Assembly: GCA_028532985.1 (NCBI GenBank)
Contig: JANCIK010000007.1
Location: 3,038,001-3,102,000 of the forward strand
Origin: Stropharia rugosoannulata
Taxonomy: Eukaryota > Basidiomycota > Agaricomycetes > Agaricales > Strophariaceae
DNA length: 64,000 nucleotides
Direction of reading: 5' to 3'
In this document: positions 22,070 through 34,906 of the stretch, in pieces
Position numbering within the stretch: the stretch's first letter is position 1
How the letters are laid out: each line of letters opens with the position of its first letter
Position numbers and translations under genes: made by a program
The notes under the pieces: generated by a model
Databases searched by the model: none
What the model was told of the DNA's origin: nothing
What the model saw: only the letters and a program-made list of their open reading frames with translations

Positions 22070-24410
22070 ATCAGGAAAATGACTTTTGTCCCCAGGGGCT
22101 TTGTATCTCCCTGGCACAGCCTTAGAGATCCTAAGGCAGCCAGGGCATGCAAAGCAGCCAGGGCCCTTAGGTGCACTCAGGGCAAGGTCCCTCTGCAAAC
22201 AACCAGGTACAACTTTCCCAAGGCAATCCAGGGCAGCTCAAGGCATCCTAGGATCCACCAGATGTGCCTTGTATCATTCAAAGATATTTACATATAATGC
22301 CATTTAACAAGTACTATTCAAACTTCTTATAAAAAACAAGTTATATATTGACTCTAACTACACTAGATAATACAGTATTCATGTAGATACATATAATACA
22401 ACACAGTGATAGGGCGCTTATGAAGATGGTAATTCTGCTCGGAATAAAGCGTTCAGGGGCTCGTTAGAAAGCCTGAATTAACGCGAAGAAGCTCAAAAAA
22501 ACCGCGATGCAATTGAAGAAGTTGTTCTTGACTTAGAGCAAAATTAGTCCAAGACAGGGAGATGGAGGAGGACATGGCTACTCACAGGCATCCAGGAGTC
22601 TCAAAATTTGTGTAAGGAACGCGTTCAAACCCCACATAAATGGTGAATAAACATGCCAAGTTGCGAAGGCCTTTGTTGAAAATTGAAGGAGGGAGATGAT
22701 ATTTAAGTCTGCAATAGTAGTCATATGGTCATTAGGGACATCGGATATTGAGGGCATATCGGATGCCATAAACTGGTCGATTAGTCAATACATATCTATA
22801 GTAAAAGACTCCAAAAAGAATTAGCCACAAATACGAACAGGAACCCAAGATATGAAGTACTTTACCTGGAGGAGGGAGGGGGAGGAGGAGCACATGGCGG
22901 ATTTTTGGATTCCAAGCGACAATATATAGCGTTTAAGGGCTCGTTAGAAAGCTACAATCAAGGTGAGTTCATCATAGAAAGAATTAAGGAGATTGGAGAC
23001 GAACCTATGTCAGAATCAAAGAAATACTCCAAAACTCCGAAGTTGACTAGCAACTTGAGATGAAGGACGCTTGGTGGCCCCAAAAATTAATCCGTCACAG
23101 GAGAGGGTACCTTATGTAGTTGAGTAAGTTTTCCCAAAGTTTGAGACACTCAGGACATCTAGAAGCGCACCTATGAATTAATTTGTCCCACCTAGGGGTA
23201 GGAGGACACACAGAGTGAGATCGCCCTCAAGCTTGTCAAATCGCGCAATTAATGGTACTGTTCAATAGGTATTAATGAGACGAACCAGGAAATGCAGAAA
23301 TCATACTGTTTGGCCGGGTATTGACAGATATATGAGGGAAAATGCGTCCTAGGGGGACTTGACACCTATAAGATGATACTTGGCAAGTACTGGATAAATT
23401 GGCATGATCTTGGAGACGGTTGGCAGGGAACTAAAATGCTCTTGAAGGTTCAAAAAGAATTGAGAGTAAAGGTGGACAGGATCTGGAGTTATGGCACTTA
23501 CAAGCAGAGGCAGTCCAGGGGCAGGAGGAGCACATCACAGTTGTATGGCTTCCAGGCGTCGGAATCGAACGTTCAAGCACTCTATGGAATCCCCTAATCT
23601 TCAGGAGCTCATATGTGAAAAGAACGACGCAATAAATCCAACACATACCTTTAAAATCGATAAAACATCGGAAATTGGGGGAAGGAGGGTAACATAGCCG
23701 GTTCTCGCCTTCCAGGCGACCAAATCCATTGGTATTGAGCTCGTTAGAATCGCATAATGGCCCACATTCTGAATCTGGGGCGACCGAAGGCTCGGAATAA
23801 ACGGATGAGAAGGGAAATGGTGAACTGTACCAATAGGGGTCTCCAGATGGTGTTAAGTTTGCACGTCGAATACTGGTTCGTTTAGAGTGTTCTAGGGTGC
23901 GTTAGAAACGTATAGATGAGCTAAAGACGTACCAAAAAAACCGCTTCATAATGCGGTTCACCGTTCCGATGATATACAGCAATCTCTATTGGAACAGGCC
24001 CATTCCATGATCCATCCTTGTCTGCCCTAAGCCCAGGTCAGGATCCAACAAGGTAGCAGCCATCAAAACTGCCTGAGTAGAGTGAAGCCCAAGCATACAA
24101 GTAAAGTTGGGTGAGGGGGGTGGGGAAGACAAGAGTGAAGTGCAAGTGAACTTAGAGGACTTAGTCGACTTAGTGCGATATTGGATAGGCTTACATAATC
24201 AAATTATCGCACTATTTGAAGTACTTAAATGGGCATGTCACCCACATAATGTGTATAATTTTAATGTTTGAAAATCAACAATGAAGGTGGGAAAAGTCGT
24301 TCAAGCTGGCTTTGTTTCCCCACGTTGCATGGAAATTCAAAGCATGCCAGGGCATGCCAGGACATGCCAAGGCATCTCATGACATCCTAAAGTAGTTAAA
24401 GGCCCCATCA
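22070..24410. repeat. Degenerate repeat block splitting the KDZ gene
   Basis: Both edges carry minisatellite-like sequence of the form gcatgccaggg / gcagccagggc (22085-22260 and 24335-24385). Inside, a diverged motif recurs around 22456, 22939, 23570, 23737 and 23907: a CTTCCAGGCG-like block, then a gcgTTcAAG/gGCTCGTTAGAAAGC block, often preceded by a ggagg-ggaggagcacat run. Spacing is irregular (about 170-630 bp). There is no protein of its own. I read it as an insertion or expansion that separated the two KDZ halves, but could not define a target duplication. Confidence 0.5.
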
Positions 24411-24419
24411 ATTGATGAT

Positions 24420-27091
24420 CTGATCGCACTTTCCTAAAGTGCCCTCCGATCAAAAGTCTTTTTCGTGATGTTCCTTCTTTCAACTGTGGATATGAAGGCC
24501 TGTGTCGTATTTGTGGCATGGCATAGTAACATCTGGTCTCCATATAATTGTCAATATGCGGTATATTATGACATAACTTAAGCATACCTTTCTCCACGCC
24601 GCATTTTTGAGATCTGAACCTATAGGGCTAGGATCCATGGTATGGTGGACTTTGAATTCCCGACGCACAGACTCGCAACGCGTATACAACCACCGACAGA
24701 TAGCGAGCGTCTGACGGTTAAACACACCTTGCCTGCTCATTTCGTGCTCCAAGATATTGTACAGGCTTGGGACGTGGATGAGCTTGGAGGCAGTTAAGTA
24801 CGTTGGGGATCTCAAGAAGTCCCGCAGTAAAGGGAGGGAACGTCCGTTTATCATCTGCGTCGCATTTTCTTCAGCAGCGATCTATCAAAACGGGTTAGCG
24901 AGGCATACTAGTCTCAATGGAGCGTATATACCTGTAGAAGAAATTCCTTGTATTCGGCGGGATGAGGCAGGCCTTGTAAAACGGCTTCTGTGCCAAAATA
25001 CGCGTTAAAAAAACCTCCCAGTGACTCGTCGATCTCTGTGAGGTCGGCAAGGAGGTCTGGAATCATATTGAAGCATTGTTTCATTGACTGTATGCCTTTC
25101 TCTAAAGCTGCACGCCTCGCATTTCGTGCCTCTTCCTCATCGCTGTCTTCAGTGTCGTCTGCTCCTGGTCCGTTCTCAGTGGCCAATATATTACCTCCCG
25201 CCAGGGGCGGGCCATTGAGAACTTGGCGAAGATGCTTTCTGACCTCCTTGCTGGGTATCACTTGTGTTCCCTTGATACGCACAGTATCGTTATAGATTGG
25301 CGAAAATGAAGTAATGGAGGTGGGCGGCTCCAGCGAAGATAAAGCCTTCTTTCTATTGAAGGAAATTGAAACGCCGTCCCATATCACCGCAGATGGGTTG
25401 GGTCCGCATTGGGGGCAAACCATGTCGTTCCCAAGATCCAGCAGTCTTGCATATGCAAACCAAACGTCTCGGAATCGTTTCTGGTCCATAAAGCGCTGGG
25501 GTCTTTCGCGTGTTGAGTATCGCCTAGATATAACGGTTACCCAAGCAGTAAATGGTGTTTCAGAGGTAGTAAAGGAACTAATGTAGTCGTTCAACATGTC
25601 ATAAGTGACAAGAATATTGTTGTTGAAGTTGAAGAGCCCTTGTTCACCGCAGTCCGGACCGATTCGTGGAAGTCGACATGCAGGGCACCTCTGAACCTCA
25701 ATATTGGCCTGCCAGGACCTCAGAAGACCGTAAACTGTACAAGGTTTGGTAAAGATAGGAACATCCGGATCATAGACTTGGCGGGGTGACTGGCAGCTAC
25801 ATGACAATGTGCTGGATAGCTTTAGGACAATGTTCTCGTAGTCAGCGTCGGTGGTAGATTTCCGATGTGTGTCAGAGCTCACTCGTGCCCAAAGAGGAGG
25901 CGCGATAGGCAGGTATGAGATTGCAGAGTCTGTGAGATCGTCCTTATCTGTTGAACGCTGTACCTTTCTAGCTATAAGCAAACAAAATGTCAACAAAAAT
26001 GGTTGAATTGCATGCGGGTGCGCTACCTTCTACGTGCGGGAGAAGCTGAATGGTATCGTCTGCGGAAGTACCGTCCTTGTTATGATTCAAAGCATGTTTA
26101 GCAAGTGATATATGTGGGCATAACTGTGCTGAATCAGAAGAACACTTCCATACTCCCGATCCATCATCTCTACCCTTGTACTCTACAACAGTGGAGTTCT
26201 TAATAGTGGCATCGCGTGGAGGTGGAACAGAAACATAGTTCATGAACTCGCCAGTAGCGGCTTCGCCCCATGGATAGCGGAGAATAATTTTCGGTTTATC
26301 ATGGTTCACTTCGTAGTAGTTAGTTAAATGTAGACGTTTACGAAACAGCATCTCTTACATGGCATTCCATCAGTATCCGGAAAGAAAGTATTCCCATGCT
26401 CGCGGATGAACCTTGAATGAAAGCAGGTTGCTTTCTTCTTCGATTCGGGGCAGAGGCAGACTACAGAAGCATCGGAGTCATCCTTGATGGCATGTATATG
26501 ATACCAATGTGTCTAGTGAGTAGAGCTTTAGGTCAGTGGTTACCAATCAGCTTTGTAAATACACACTGAAGCTTCCCCTCTCAGTTGATTCCATCCATTT
26601 GCGACAAATGTCTTCTTCGACAACTGGTAGAATGCAAGGCTCCCAGTAATAACCGCGTCAAAAAAGTGTTCATATGGGTCCGACACCCTTCCTGGGTCTT
26701 CGCGATTTTCTGTATCTGGATCTTGCGCAGTTGTTGCATCATTGTACGCATTGACAGGTGCACCCAGATCATTATCCACATAGCTTCCCTCAAATGCCAT
26801 GGCGGTGTCCATTATCGAAGCGTGAGATACACCTTGCTCAGACTCTGCAACTGCTGAAGGCCCAGGCAGGCTTGGTGGAGCAGAGTTGTCCTTGGTCTTT
26901 CTTCCGGTTAATGCTCTTCGTAGTTTCCTACTTCCAAGACTCTCTGAACTGGGAGCATTGGGTTTACGACATTTTCGCGTGGGTGTCGGAATGTGCTTGA
27001 GGCCTTGGTATGCTTTACGGAGACTGATTTCATTTCCTGCAGCTGAAGAAACATGAGGAAGTGTGATAATGGATTTTGTGTACTCCATCAT
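24420..27091 (-). pseudogene. KDZ transposase gene, N-terminal part with cysteine clusters
   Basis: Exons 27091-26567, 26512-26359, 26308-26027, 25971-24932 and 24881-24588, then a weak exon from about 24555, join in phase. Features in order are: a basic N-terminal region; a SWIM-like Cys/His cluster (VCLCPESKKKATCFHSRF); VWKC...LCPH; SCSC; RCPACRLPRIGPDCGEQGLF; and FMDQKRFRDVWFAYARLL followed by MVCPQCGPN-SAVIWDGVSI. This order matches the CxC cysteine-cluster proteins associated with KDZ transposases in Agaricomycetes. Translation continues through DLKNAAWRK and CYYAMPQIRHRPSYPQL, then degrades into the repeat block. The catalytic end lies 2.3 kb further on. Transposition activity is therefore lost unless the whole block were spliced out. 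Confidence 0.7.
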
Positions 27092-28980
27092 GGCTGTGTC
27101 AACGTAGAGTGCTGGCAGAATTTCCTGGTCTCTAAGAATATATTACGTGGACAAGAGCTTTGAATAGTAATGACATGTGAATTTTTCACCGTAAATCCAC
27201 ACTGTAGGACCAGACCGTCATAATGTAGTACAGTGAAAGATTGATGCACACAACCCTCTTGATTCAGAGAGTCTTAATTCCACAGTTACTCATACAGTGT
27301 CTCTATATACAGTGACAGCAACTTCAAGTTAACTTCTTTTAAATAGACAGTAACTAGGGTGATAGAGTGCATAAGTACTTTGTACTAAAGTAGCTGTACA
27401 GTAGGCAGCATATACACCTCGTTGGCTTCACTGTGTAGACATACAGTCATGTTTGCCTGGTTCCTCTTGTTTTTACACTTAACAACAGGAGAAATGGCGT
27501 ACATAAGTACTGTGCGGTGTGGCTGTGCTGCTCTACAGTGCGCCGGTGTGCGCCCCTCCACGTTGATGGCAAGGAGCTCCAGCAAGTTGCGCTTGTAGTG
27601 TTCATTGCTCGATCATACCCAATGTACCTTATAATGCAGCAGTCCTTGTCCAAATTGACTGAGGCGTGTTATCGCTGGAGGACGGGGAGAGAGGTTTGGG
27701 AGCGCACCTGCATACCGAGTTGACTACGCGGTACATATGGACAGTGACGCGTGACGCAGCCGTGTGGTTTTACAATATCAGCAAGTGGTCTTGCGTGCAT
27801 AGGTACTGTATAGAGTGGATTTGTCACTCACTGTCAGGCTCTATAGTGGTGAGTATGTGTGTGTATGCGTCTGGGTAGCGTTGCTGTACAGATGTACAGC
27901 GACGTTAACATTGGTCCTCTTAGTCTTACAGTGGTTGGAAAATGGATGGAGTGCATAAGTACTGCATAGAGTAGCTATGTAGCTAGTCTTATATAGATGT
28001 ACTACATGCTCGCACCCACGGTGCGGCTCTACAGTGACGACGGGTTGTGTTTCAGAATAGCTCACGTACACCATGTGTTGGTTTCGCTGTAGAGATGTAC
28101 AGTGGCGCCGGAGTGGGTTCTATTATATTTACAGTGGCGCATGAGAGTGGAAGGGGTACATATGTACTGTATATCCGTACGTAGGCTACTGTGTAGTTCT
28201 ACAGTCCTTCCGGCGGTGTGCGTCAGGGGTGGGCACGTGCATCCCAGGTTGCCTTCACAGTACAGATGTACAGTGAGGGGCACCATTCCAGGTCGCCTTT
28301 GCAGTGCATATGTACAGTGAGGAGAGGTCAGTAAGAATTGTATAGTAGAGTAGATTTGTACCTCACTGTGGAACTCTACAATTGCCGGCGGTGTGTGTCA
28401 GAGGAATGCACGTGCATGCCTGGTGACTTCGCTGTACAGGTGTACAGTGACGGCGGCATGGGTCTCCTGATATTCACAGTAGTTATTTAGCTTTACGGTG
28501 GCTGTGGTCTTGCTGTGGCCTATATAAACAGTATGTACAGTACATCACCAGAAATGCATAATATATAGTATAAGGCACTGTGCGTGGATACGGTCGTAAT
28601 AATATGTTAACGACTTTAAGCCCTGACTTTAAGCCACTTAAACCATGCAGGGTGTATATTTGAGGATTGCGGGACACGATCTGGTGCAATGCAGGGCGAG
28701 TTAAGTCGTACTTGACCGGTATAACATATACCGGATAACCCGTATTTGTTCTTCTAGTGTTTTAGGATATCTTCAGAACACTTTTGAGCATCCCTCTCGT
28801 TTAGTCGTGGCCCAAGGGCCAACATGCTGTATCAAAATAGAGACAGAGACAACAACTGTATTTAATCACAGATAATCCCCGACATTCGTATTGTCCTCAT
28901 TCCAGTATGCTTGTATATCCAACTTTTCAGAAATTGATGGCCCGCTACTAGTACTAGTAACTGTTGAACTTTCTTTCTTT
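27092..28980. repeat. ACAGTG/TGTACA macro-repeat region
   Basis: Between about 27490 and 28480 a degenerate unit of roughly 200-300 bp recurs about five times. It contains gtacataagtactgtatagagtag, then cactgt-g-gctctacagt, a cggcggtgtgtgtcagg block, gcacgtgcat-cc-ggt, and finally cgctgtacagatgtacagtgacg. Many of these words are self-complementary (tgtaca, gcacgtgc). There is no coding frame. The flanks (27092-27490 and 28480-28980) are AT-rich, with scattered acagtg words. Confidence 0.5.
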
Positions 28981-28986
28981 TCTCAG

Positions 28987-29107
28987 ATGGCGTCATCCAT
29001 AGGAGGGGCAGCACCACCTGGAACTGAAGCACCATCTTGCGAGTACATATTAAATCCATTGGACATGTTCAATGATACGATCCCCATAGACTCGTACCTG
29101 CTGGATG
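28987..29107 (+). pseudogene. First exon of a gene cut off by the tandem array
   Basis: An ATG-led frame (MASSIGGAAPPGTEAPSCEY...SYLLDG) runs 121 nt to a good gtatgt donor. Within 30 bp downstream the sequence turns into the start of HET unit 1 (also seen at 44.3 kb), and I find no second exon. It is probably an orphan exon at the left breakpoint of the segmental array. The product is unknown. Confidence 0.35.
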
Positions 29108-30166
29108 GTATGTATGTTCTATATCTACATTACAGATTCTCCCCCTTTTCTTTCGCTGACGTGCCCCCTTTTTTTTTTTGCGAAAATATACCTACCGCCC
29201 AAAAGCCGTGCCCGTAATGGCGGCGCTGAACATACTCATATTTGTATCATTAGATGTATAGTATGTGTATCCTCTTTCGCTATCTTGTCATATTGCCCTT
29301 ACATGCATTTTTTGTTTTTCTAGCTTTGCTGTGTGATGTATCTATATAGGTTAATTTCGATGCTATTGGTGATCTTTATTTCTGTCCTGTGCCCCGTTGT
29401 CACCTCTCGTCTACTGAGTCCATGATCTGCCAGAGCTTACTTTTATCCTCGGCCTCGAAGTCTCAATCCTACTTCTCGCCCCCGCAAATGCGGACTACAA
29501 CTCTGATTCTGACTACAGTGTGATTCTGACCTTGATCCTTGCTTGCCTTTGTCCAGGCTCCAGGTGATTGTGATCTAGGTAAACCTGGCGTGGACGAACA
29601 ACATTGGTAAGTCTTGGCAGCCTAAACCTTGTCCATACCATATCAGAACATGAGGTATGCATCCCCCGCTCTCCATCTGTTTGACTGTTTCCCGTAATTC
29701 AGCCATGAGAGCAGCACCGCAGCCATTTGACGAAACCTCCGAAATGTGCGCCCATATATCTGCCTTCTTTATATCTTGATTCACTGGCGAAACCGGCCCT
29801 CCTGAACGCGCTTGACTGTGACCTAGCCCATGCACTTGTCGTATATATCATCCAAGTGCCCAGACCCTAGACCCCGAAGAAGCCTACCTTTTCGTTGTCT
29901 GCTGCATTCTTTGATTGTATACACATGTTCTTAAGCATGGCAGTAGCACACCTGATTGAATTACACAAACTACAACATATATTCAGATGCCCTCGATGAA
30001 GAGAGGTAATAACAACATCTGTTTATAAATATAACATAACACGACGTAGACCGTGAGACTTCAACTTGTGCTCCGGCACCGTAATGTAGCTGTTTTTTCC
30101 TGCAGGATCCTTGGAGGATTTCAGTGTAAAAACTGGAGGAGAAAAAGGATATGTGCCAATGGAGTG

Positions 30167-32129
30167 TCAAACATAGAAACGTTCGGTAGAAGGTCGAGGG
30201 TTTGGGGTAGAATGTAATCCATATGACCAAAAGTTGAGTCCGGATTCAAATCCCAGCGGGATTGAAAGGCAGGGATTTTGGATTACTATTTTACCTTTTG
30301 TCAGGGAAAAGTTGAAAACTCCGAAAAGCAGGGCCAAACCATCATTCCCACTCTCCGATTTGAATGTTTTGTCTAATAAGAGATGGTCGAAAACTTCGCC
30401 GTATAAATCTCCTGTGGGCCTATATTCACGTTTAAAAAAACTGAATTGGCCTTTGTGCATGCCTGGGACGAGAAGAAGGTGTACACGCAGCCCTATGTGC
30501 GTGAGAAGGAACGGTTCAATAAGGAGTACACCATCCAGTTTGGGATTGACCTTGCCATAAAAACCAGTGTCCTCAAAGGCATCTGAGCGATGTTTATAGG
30601 CATCCACAGTACTGGGGATGATATTCCGATTCTCTGGAAAGTAGGCACGGTTAAAAATATCCATGACGTTCTTGGTTGAGCTGATGACTTCGCGCATTAG
30701 GCGAGAGAACGCGCGCCGGGAGCCTTCACCATACGCTATTGGAATGCTGACATCAAGAAGACCCATTAAAGAGTAGGCTGTGTCCTCTTCGCGTGTCACC
30801 TGCCTCCCACATGCCATTTGCAATCGTCGGGATATTGGGATCTGATTTTGCTGTCCATGATTAAATTTGAAAATTTCGGGTCGTTGTATTCCGACGACAG
30901 CTGCTACTGCAAACTGGTCGACAGACAGCTTAGTCCAGTTCTTGTTGTACACTGCCATCTCGGAGGGTGCCACAAGCTCTTGCAACGTCCATCCCCTGGT
31001 GAACCATGAGTCCTGTGCAATGTCGTCTGGGAAGCTTGTCTCTGAAAGATAGACAAGGCAGATAGCGGCTTTTTGGTACCATTTATACATGGACCGAATG
31101 GCCTCGTCCAGCTCTGCACTACTCTCCTTATTGATGCAGCAAGTATCGATCCACCCCAGAGAGATGCCATGATCCTGCGTAGATGCTTCGCAGAAATTTC
31201 TTATCTTGGCATATCCACTAGGATTATGTTCTCTTTTAGGCCAGTCCTGATAAGAAATCTCGCCAGAAGTGTGCTTTGTCCATGTGTGAGAGAGTATTGT
31301 GTATCGGGCATATTTCTTGATGAAAGAATGTAATTCCTCAACTGAATTATAGGCAAGGAAAGACATGTCATGGCCAGGCTTATGCAAAAGTTGGCCAGTA
31401 GGGTCGTCTTTGAAAGAATTTGCTAGAACAGACAGGAAATCAGGGGTACATTCGTCCATGTGCGCGAATATATTCTCAGCTATAAATAGCAATGCTTCGC
31501 GGTGGCCCACAAGGCGAATTTGCGAGCCAACTGAATCAAACACCAATAGTCGTGTTGGCATAGAGGATACACTGTCACGGAGGATCCTCAAAACATGGTC
31601 TTTGAACACTTGTCGAACTAGAAACTATTAGTCAACTGGAATAATCTACTTTGAGAAACATACACTCTGCTGGCATAGCACGCAGTCTGTTGATATCTTC
31701 AATTACGTTGAGACGTACACGAACAAGAGATATTGAATCATTAGTCTGTGTGACATTCAGACTGGATATTGGAGCTGATTCCGTCGTACGGTATTCTTCA
31801 ACAGTCTCCGCAATGAATTCCTTGAGACAGTTAACAAACTGAAGCTCAGGAGATTGTCCATCAGAGCTGCGGCCTATCTCAATGTCAAATAGCAAGTTTA
31901 GACAATATATGCAAGGACACCTACCAGCGCGTGCGGCGGGCTGCCTACACTGAGTATCTTACATCGATTGCAATTCAACTTGATTTCAATAACATAAAGT
32001 ATTCAAGGACGTACCTGAAGACATGCACTCATATACTATGGGTTTGACCAGATTTGCTAGCGCTGCAAGTAATCCCCGAGCTTTTGGACTCTCTAAACTT
32101 ATTGATGCAGGAGTGTACGCATTCAACAT
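30167..32129 (-). CDS. HET-domain protein, copy 1 (591 aa, shortened C terminus)
   Basis: Exons 32129-32015, 31873-31664 and 31617-30167 (1776 nt) have a phase-1 junction at both introns. The HET (heterokaryon incompatibility) domain begins at YTILSHTW, continues GWIDTCCINKESSAELDEAI and WFTRGWTLQELVAP, and is followed by the TREEDTAYSLMG-LDVSIPIAYGEG block usual in this basidiomycete subfamily. HET proteins act in non-self recognition and regulated cell death in filamentous fungi; this gene's own role is not shown. Compared with copies 2 and 3, translation stops early at the TGA at 30167-30169. Downstream, the same frame stays open and recognisable (FTLKSSKDPAGKN...) to 30023. About 48 C-terminal residues are thus lost by one stop codon; copy 2 has AGA at that position. 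Confidence 0.85.
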
Positions 32130-33887
32130 TGTTGGGTAATGTACTTGTTGTTGAAAAATGTGTTGTGCTGTGCACAATAAGGTGTCCGGTGAGCAATGCG
32201 TCGTGAGTCAGTACAAAGTGCTTACATTGTGCAGTCGGTCGGATCGTAGGTGGGGAAGGAAGGAAGAAAGAATGGCAGCACTGACCATCGGACCACATAG
32301 GTCGGGAACGTGTCAAACATGTTTGATTGACTATTTTAAGCTTTGCAATTCCTCAGTTATTTTTATCTTGTCGTTATTTTTATCATGTCCTTTTACGAGT
32401 CCTATTTATAGGAATCGTTCTTTTAAACCGTCCTTTCCCCGTGTGAAAAAATGGTAATACCGCGCGAATTTCCCTTTTTGTCCATACCTGCTCGTGACGC
32501 GTGACGGTTGACGTTGAACGTTGACCTCTCGTGGCATAAATTTATACCAATCTTTGTCAATGTTCTGCAGGCAACAGACTGCCAAAGCTCAGACAACGGT
32601 GGCTTGTGCTGCACCTAGTTCTTCCAATGTTCTGCACATGTCTTTCTTTGTGCAAATCTCTTCCCTTTCATCTTGCCTCCGCTCACTGTCCACTTCCAGC
32701 TCATTGGGTAATTTGGGATTGGTAGGTCAAAGAAATTTCTTGGACAGACAGCGCAATGAAAAGCGAGGGTGGATGCAGGAGGTGAGATGGCAGAGTGGCT
32801 TGCTTGATGAGCTCAACCTTAATCCTCACGCTTTTATATGATGTCAAGCAATCATACAAATTGATCCTGACTTGCGCGCATTTCCTTGATATTATCTGTG
32901 CTCTCATCATGGAATACGACTACTTACCCCTCAGCGCTGCATCATTACGGTCGCGCCGCAAGTCATGCACTAATATATGCTACCCCCCATCTATCCCTCC
33001 CACTCCCGCTCCCCTGCGAAGTCGATGCGCATTCATATCCCATACTTGCGTGTTGCTATGCACCGCCGTACTCTCTTTCTTCATGCAACCCGCGCTGCAA
33101 GGTATAGATTTGCGTAGCTCTCACAAGCGGGCAGGCCTGCTGCGGGGATGTGGGTGGCGGTGTTGGAAATACACATACATAGTAGTCATCCACTACACAC
33201 TTCTAGTTTATTCCATTGTACTCCACAATCTCCTCATCTTTATTCCACTGACTCATATCTTCATTCTGTATTACTCATACACATTCTATGGACAATTGTA
33301 GATAGTTCTAGAATACTTAGCTACAGGTATATAAAGGATGTGTAGACGAGTACAATAACATAGATTTATTCCTTACCACTGCGCCAATTCTTAACAGGCG
33401 GGGCAAGGGGGGGCGGAGCGGGGCGGGGTGGGCGGCTGGTGACCATCAGTGAGTTTAACACGGCTCGGAGAGTGGAGCGTAGCCCACTGGAGGGTCATTG
33501 TTCGGAAGGAAGCCTCACGTACGCGACATGGGAGCAGTCGGGATATAAATATAACAAGCAGATGAAGCGGCGGGCGTACAGAGGCTGCTCAGCTTGGTCC
33601 CGCTTGCTCGCACTCCATGCGTTGGCGTCGTGCTCACTGACACTGTCGTACGGGTTCTGCTGGACTTCCGAGCGCCTATTTGCGTCCTACAGAACCCTCT
33701 TCTGAGTTGTAATATGGCCAGGCCCTCTTCAACATCTTGGTCATCCCTTTCAGTTATCGTCTTTGACTCTAAATGGCCGTGGAGATGGTATGTAGTCTAA
33801 ACTTGTCTAGTCCCATGCAGCTCCGAGCTTGTTGCCGCCACGTGCATGCGTTGAGCCAAACATGTGACGGGCCGCACAGTCGAACAA
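32130..33887. other. Unit 1 flank between HET copy 1 and the nested insertion
   Basis: No gene is visible. Parts align with units 2 and 3: aatgaaaagcgagggtgga-gcaggaggngagatgg (also near 49500 and 57480), the ccatctatccctcccnctcccgctcccctgcgaagtcgatgcg block, and cggcgggcatacagaggc-gctcagc-tggtcccgctcgctcgcactccatgc-type text. Compared with units 2 and 3, roughly 1.2 kb between the HET promoter and this flank is missing. Confidence 0.5.
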
Positions 33888-34065
33888 TATGGAAACCAAG
33901 ACGGTCGAGCTGCCTAGCGCACGCTCAAGCCTGTGCCAAACATGCACGGCATGGCATGCCGCATCGCCTTGGCATCTTGGGACACCAGGTACCCTCGTTA
34001 CCTGTTAGGGGTGTTTATTAGGAGTGCACCGTATATCGCAGTTGTTAATTCATTAAGTTTCGCGA

Positions 34066-34906
34066 TTAAATTGGCATCTGATTCAATGTAATAGCCATGT
34101 TACACACAAAGCAAAGTGATGTCAAGGGCATACCTAATCCTCGGCCATTATTCACACCACCCATATAATAGAAGCCGTCTGAATTGATTGATTCCATACC
34201 ACCATCTAAATCCTTCCCTTTAAGTAATGTATACTTCTCGAGTTCTTCAGCATCGAAGTCCTCTGGCTGTTGATCCATACGTGCCACTTCAATGCTCCAC
34301 TGCTCAATACAATCAGTCGCCTCATCAAGGTTTTGAAAGCGAAACAAAAGCTCATTGTACACATTCCACACTGTCACTTTCCAAGTGATTTATTCATCGA
34401 ATAAGGGTGGCACAAGTTGGAAAACCGGGTCATCTGGCGGCGCATACAATGCCCGAACATGATCGATGGCTTCCTTGTCCACTTTCACCTAGTATTAAGC
34501 CCAACAACATAAGTAAACCAAGATTGAGCAAGCTAAGCTCTACATACCTTAAAGTCCAGACAACCATACCTCTCTGGTGACGAGGCAATGTCGTTAGGAA
34601 CTCCGTGTCACGGGGTGATTTTATGTTGATTGGCCCTCTTCCGTGTGTTGTTAATTCTCTCTCGCCATAAATCAAGCTCGGATTGAAGCCATGGAATAAA
34701 CACCCAGCGAAAGACAAGGCTTGAAGATGTAAATGGTCAATAGTAAGTGTATATTGATAACTAAGATAAATAGTAAAGTACTCACACGTCCATTTTTCTG
34801 GTGTCGCATCCACCATGCTGAATCGTGCCAGTAAGATTGGGGTCATGCCACTGACGCAATGTAGTATGTGCATTGGCAATACCGTAATTCTCGGAGCCAG
34901 GATCAT
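34066..34906 (-). pseudogene. Captured gene fragments inside the TIR element
   Basis: On the minus strand there are pieces of a protein with intact splice signals. One exon-like stretch ends in RGMVVWTLR before gtatgtagag. After a ttaatactag acceptor the frame resumes (KVDKEAIDHVRALYAPPDDPVFQLVPPLF) to a TAA. A further piece encodes TVWNVYNELLFRFQNLDEATDCIEQW and DFDAEELEKYTLLKGKDLDGG. Introns are retained, so the copy came from genomic DNA, not from mRNA. I do not recognise the parent gene. This is the structure of Pack-type transposons that carry host gene pieces. Confidence 0.55.

Noticed and set aside
29575..29835. Minus-strand frame (MHGLGHSQ...VHARFT) as a small gene beside HET copy 1
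   Set aside because: The parallel sequence in unit 2 is broken by stops and indels, and there is no splice or domain support.
31874..32014. A 20-nt micro-exon inside intron 1 of the HET genes
   Set aside because: It would need an AG acceptor before ATAGGCC, which copy 2 lacks (gaaatag). Direct splicing from exon 1 to atag|GCCGC works in phase in all three copies.
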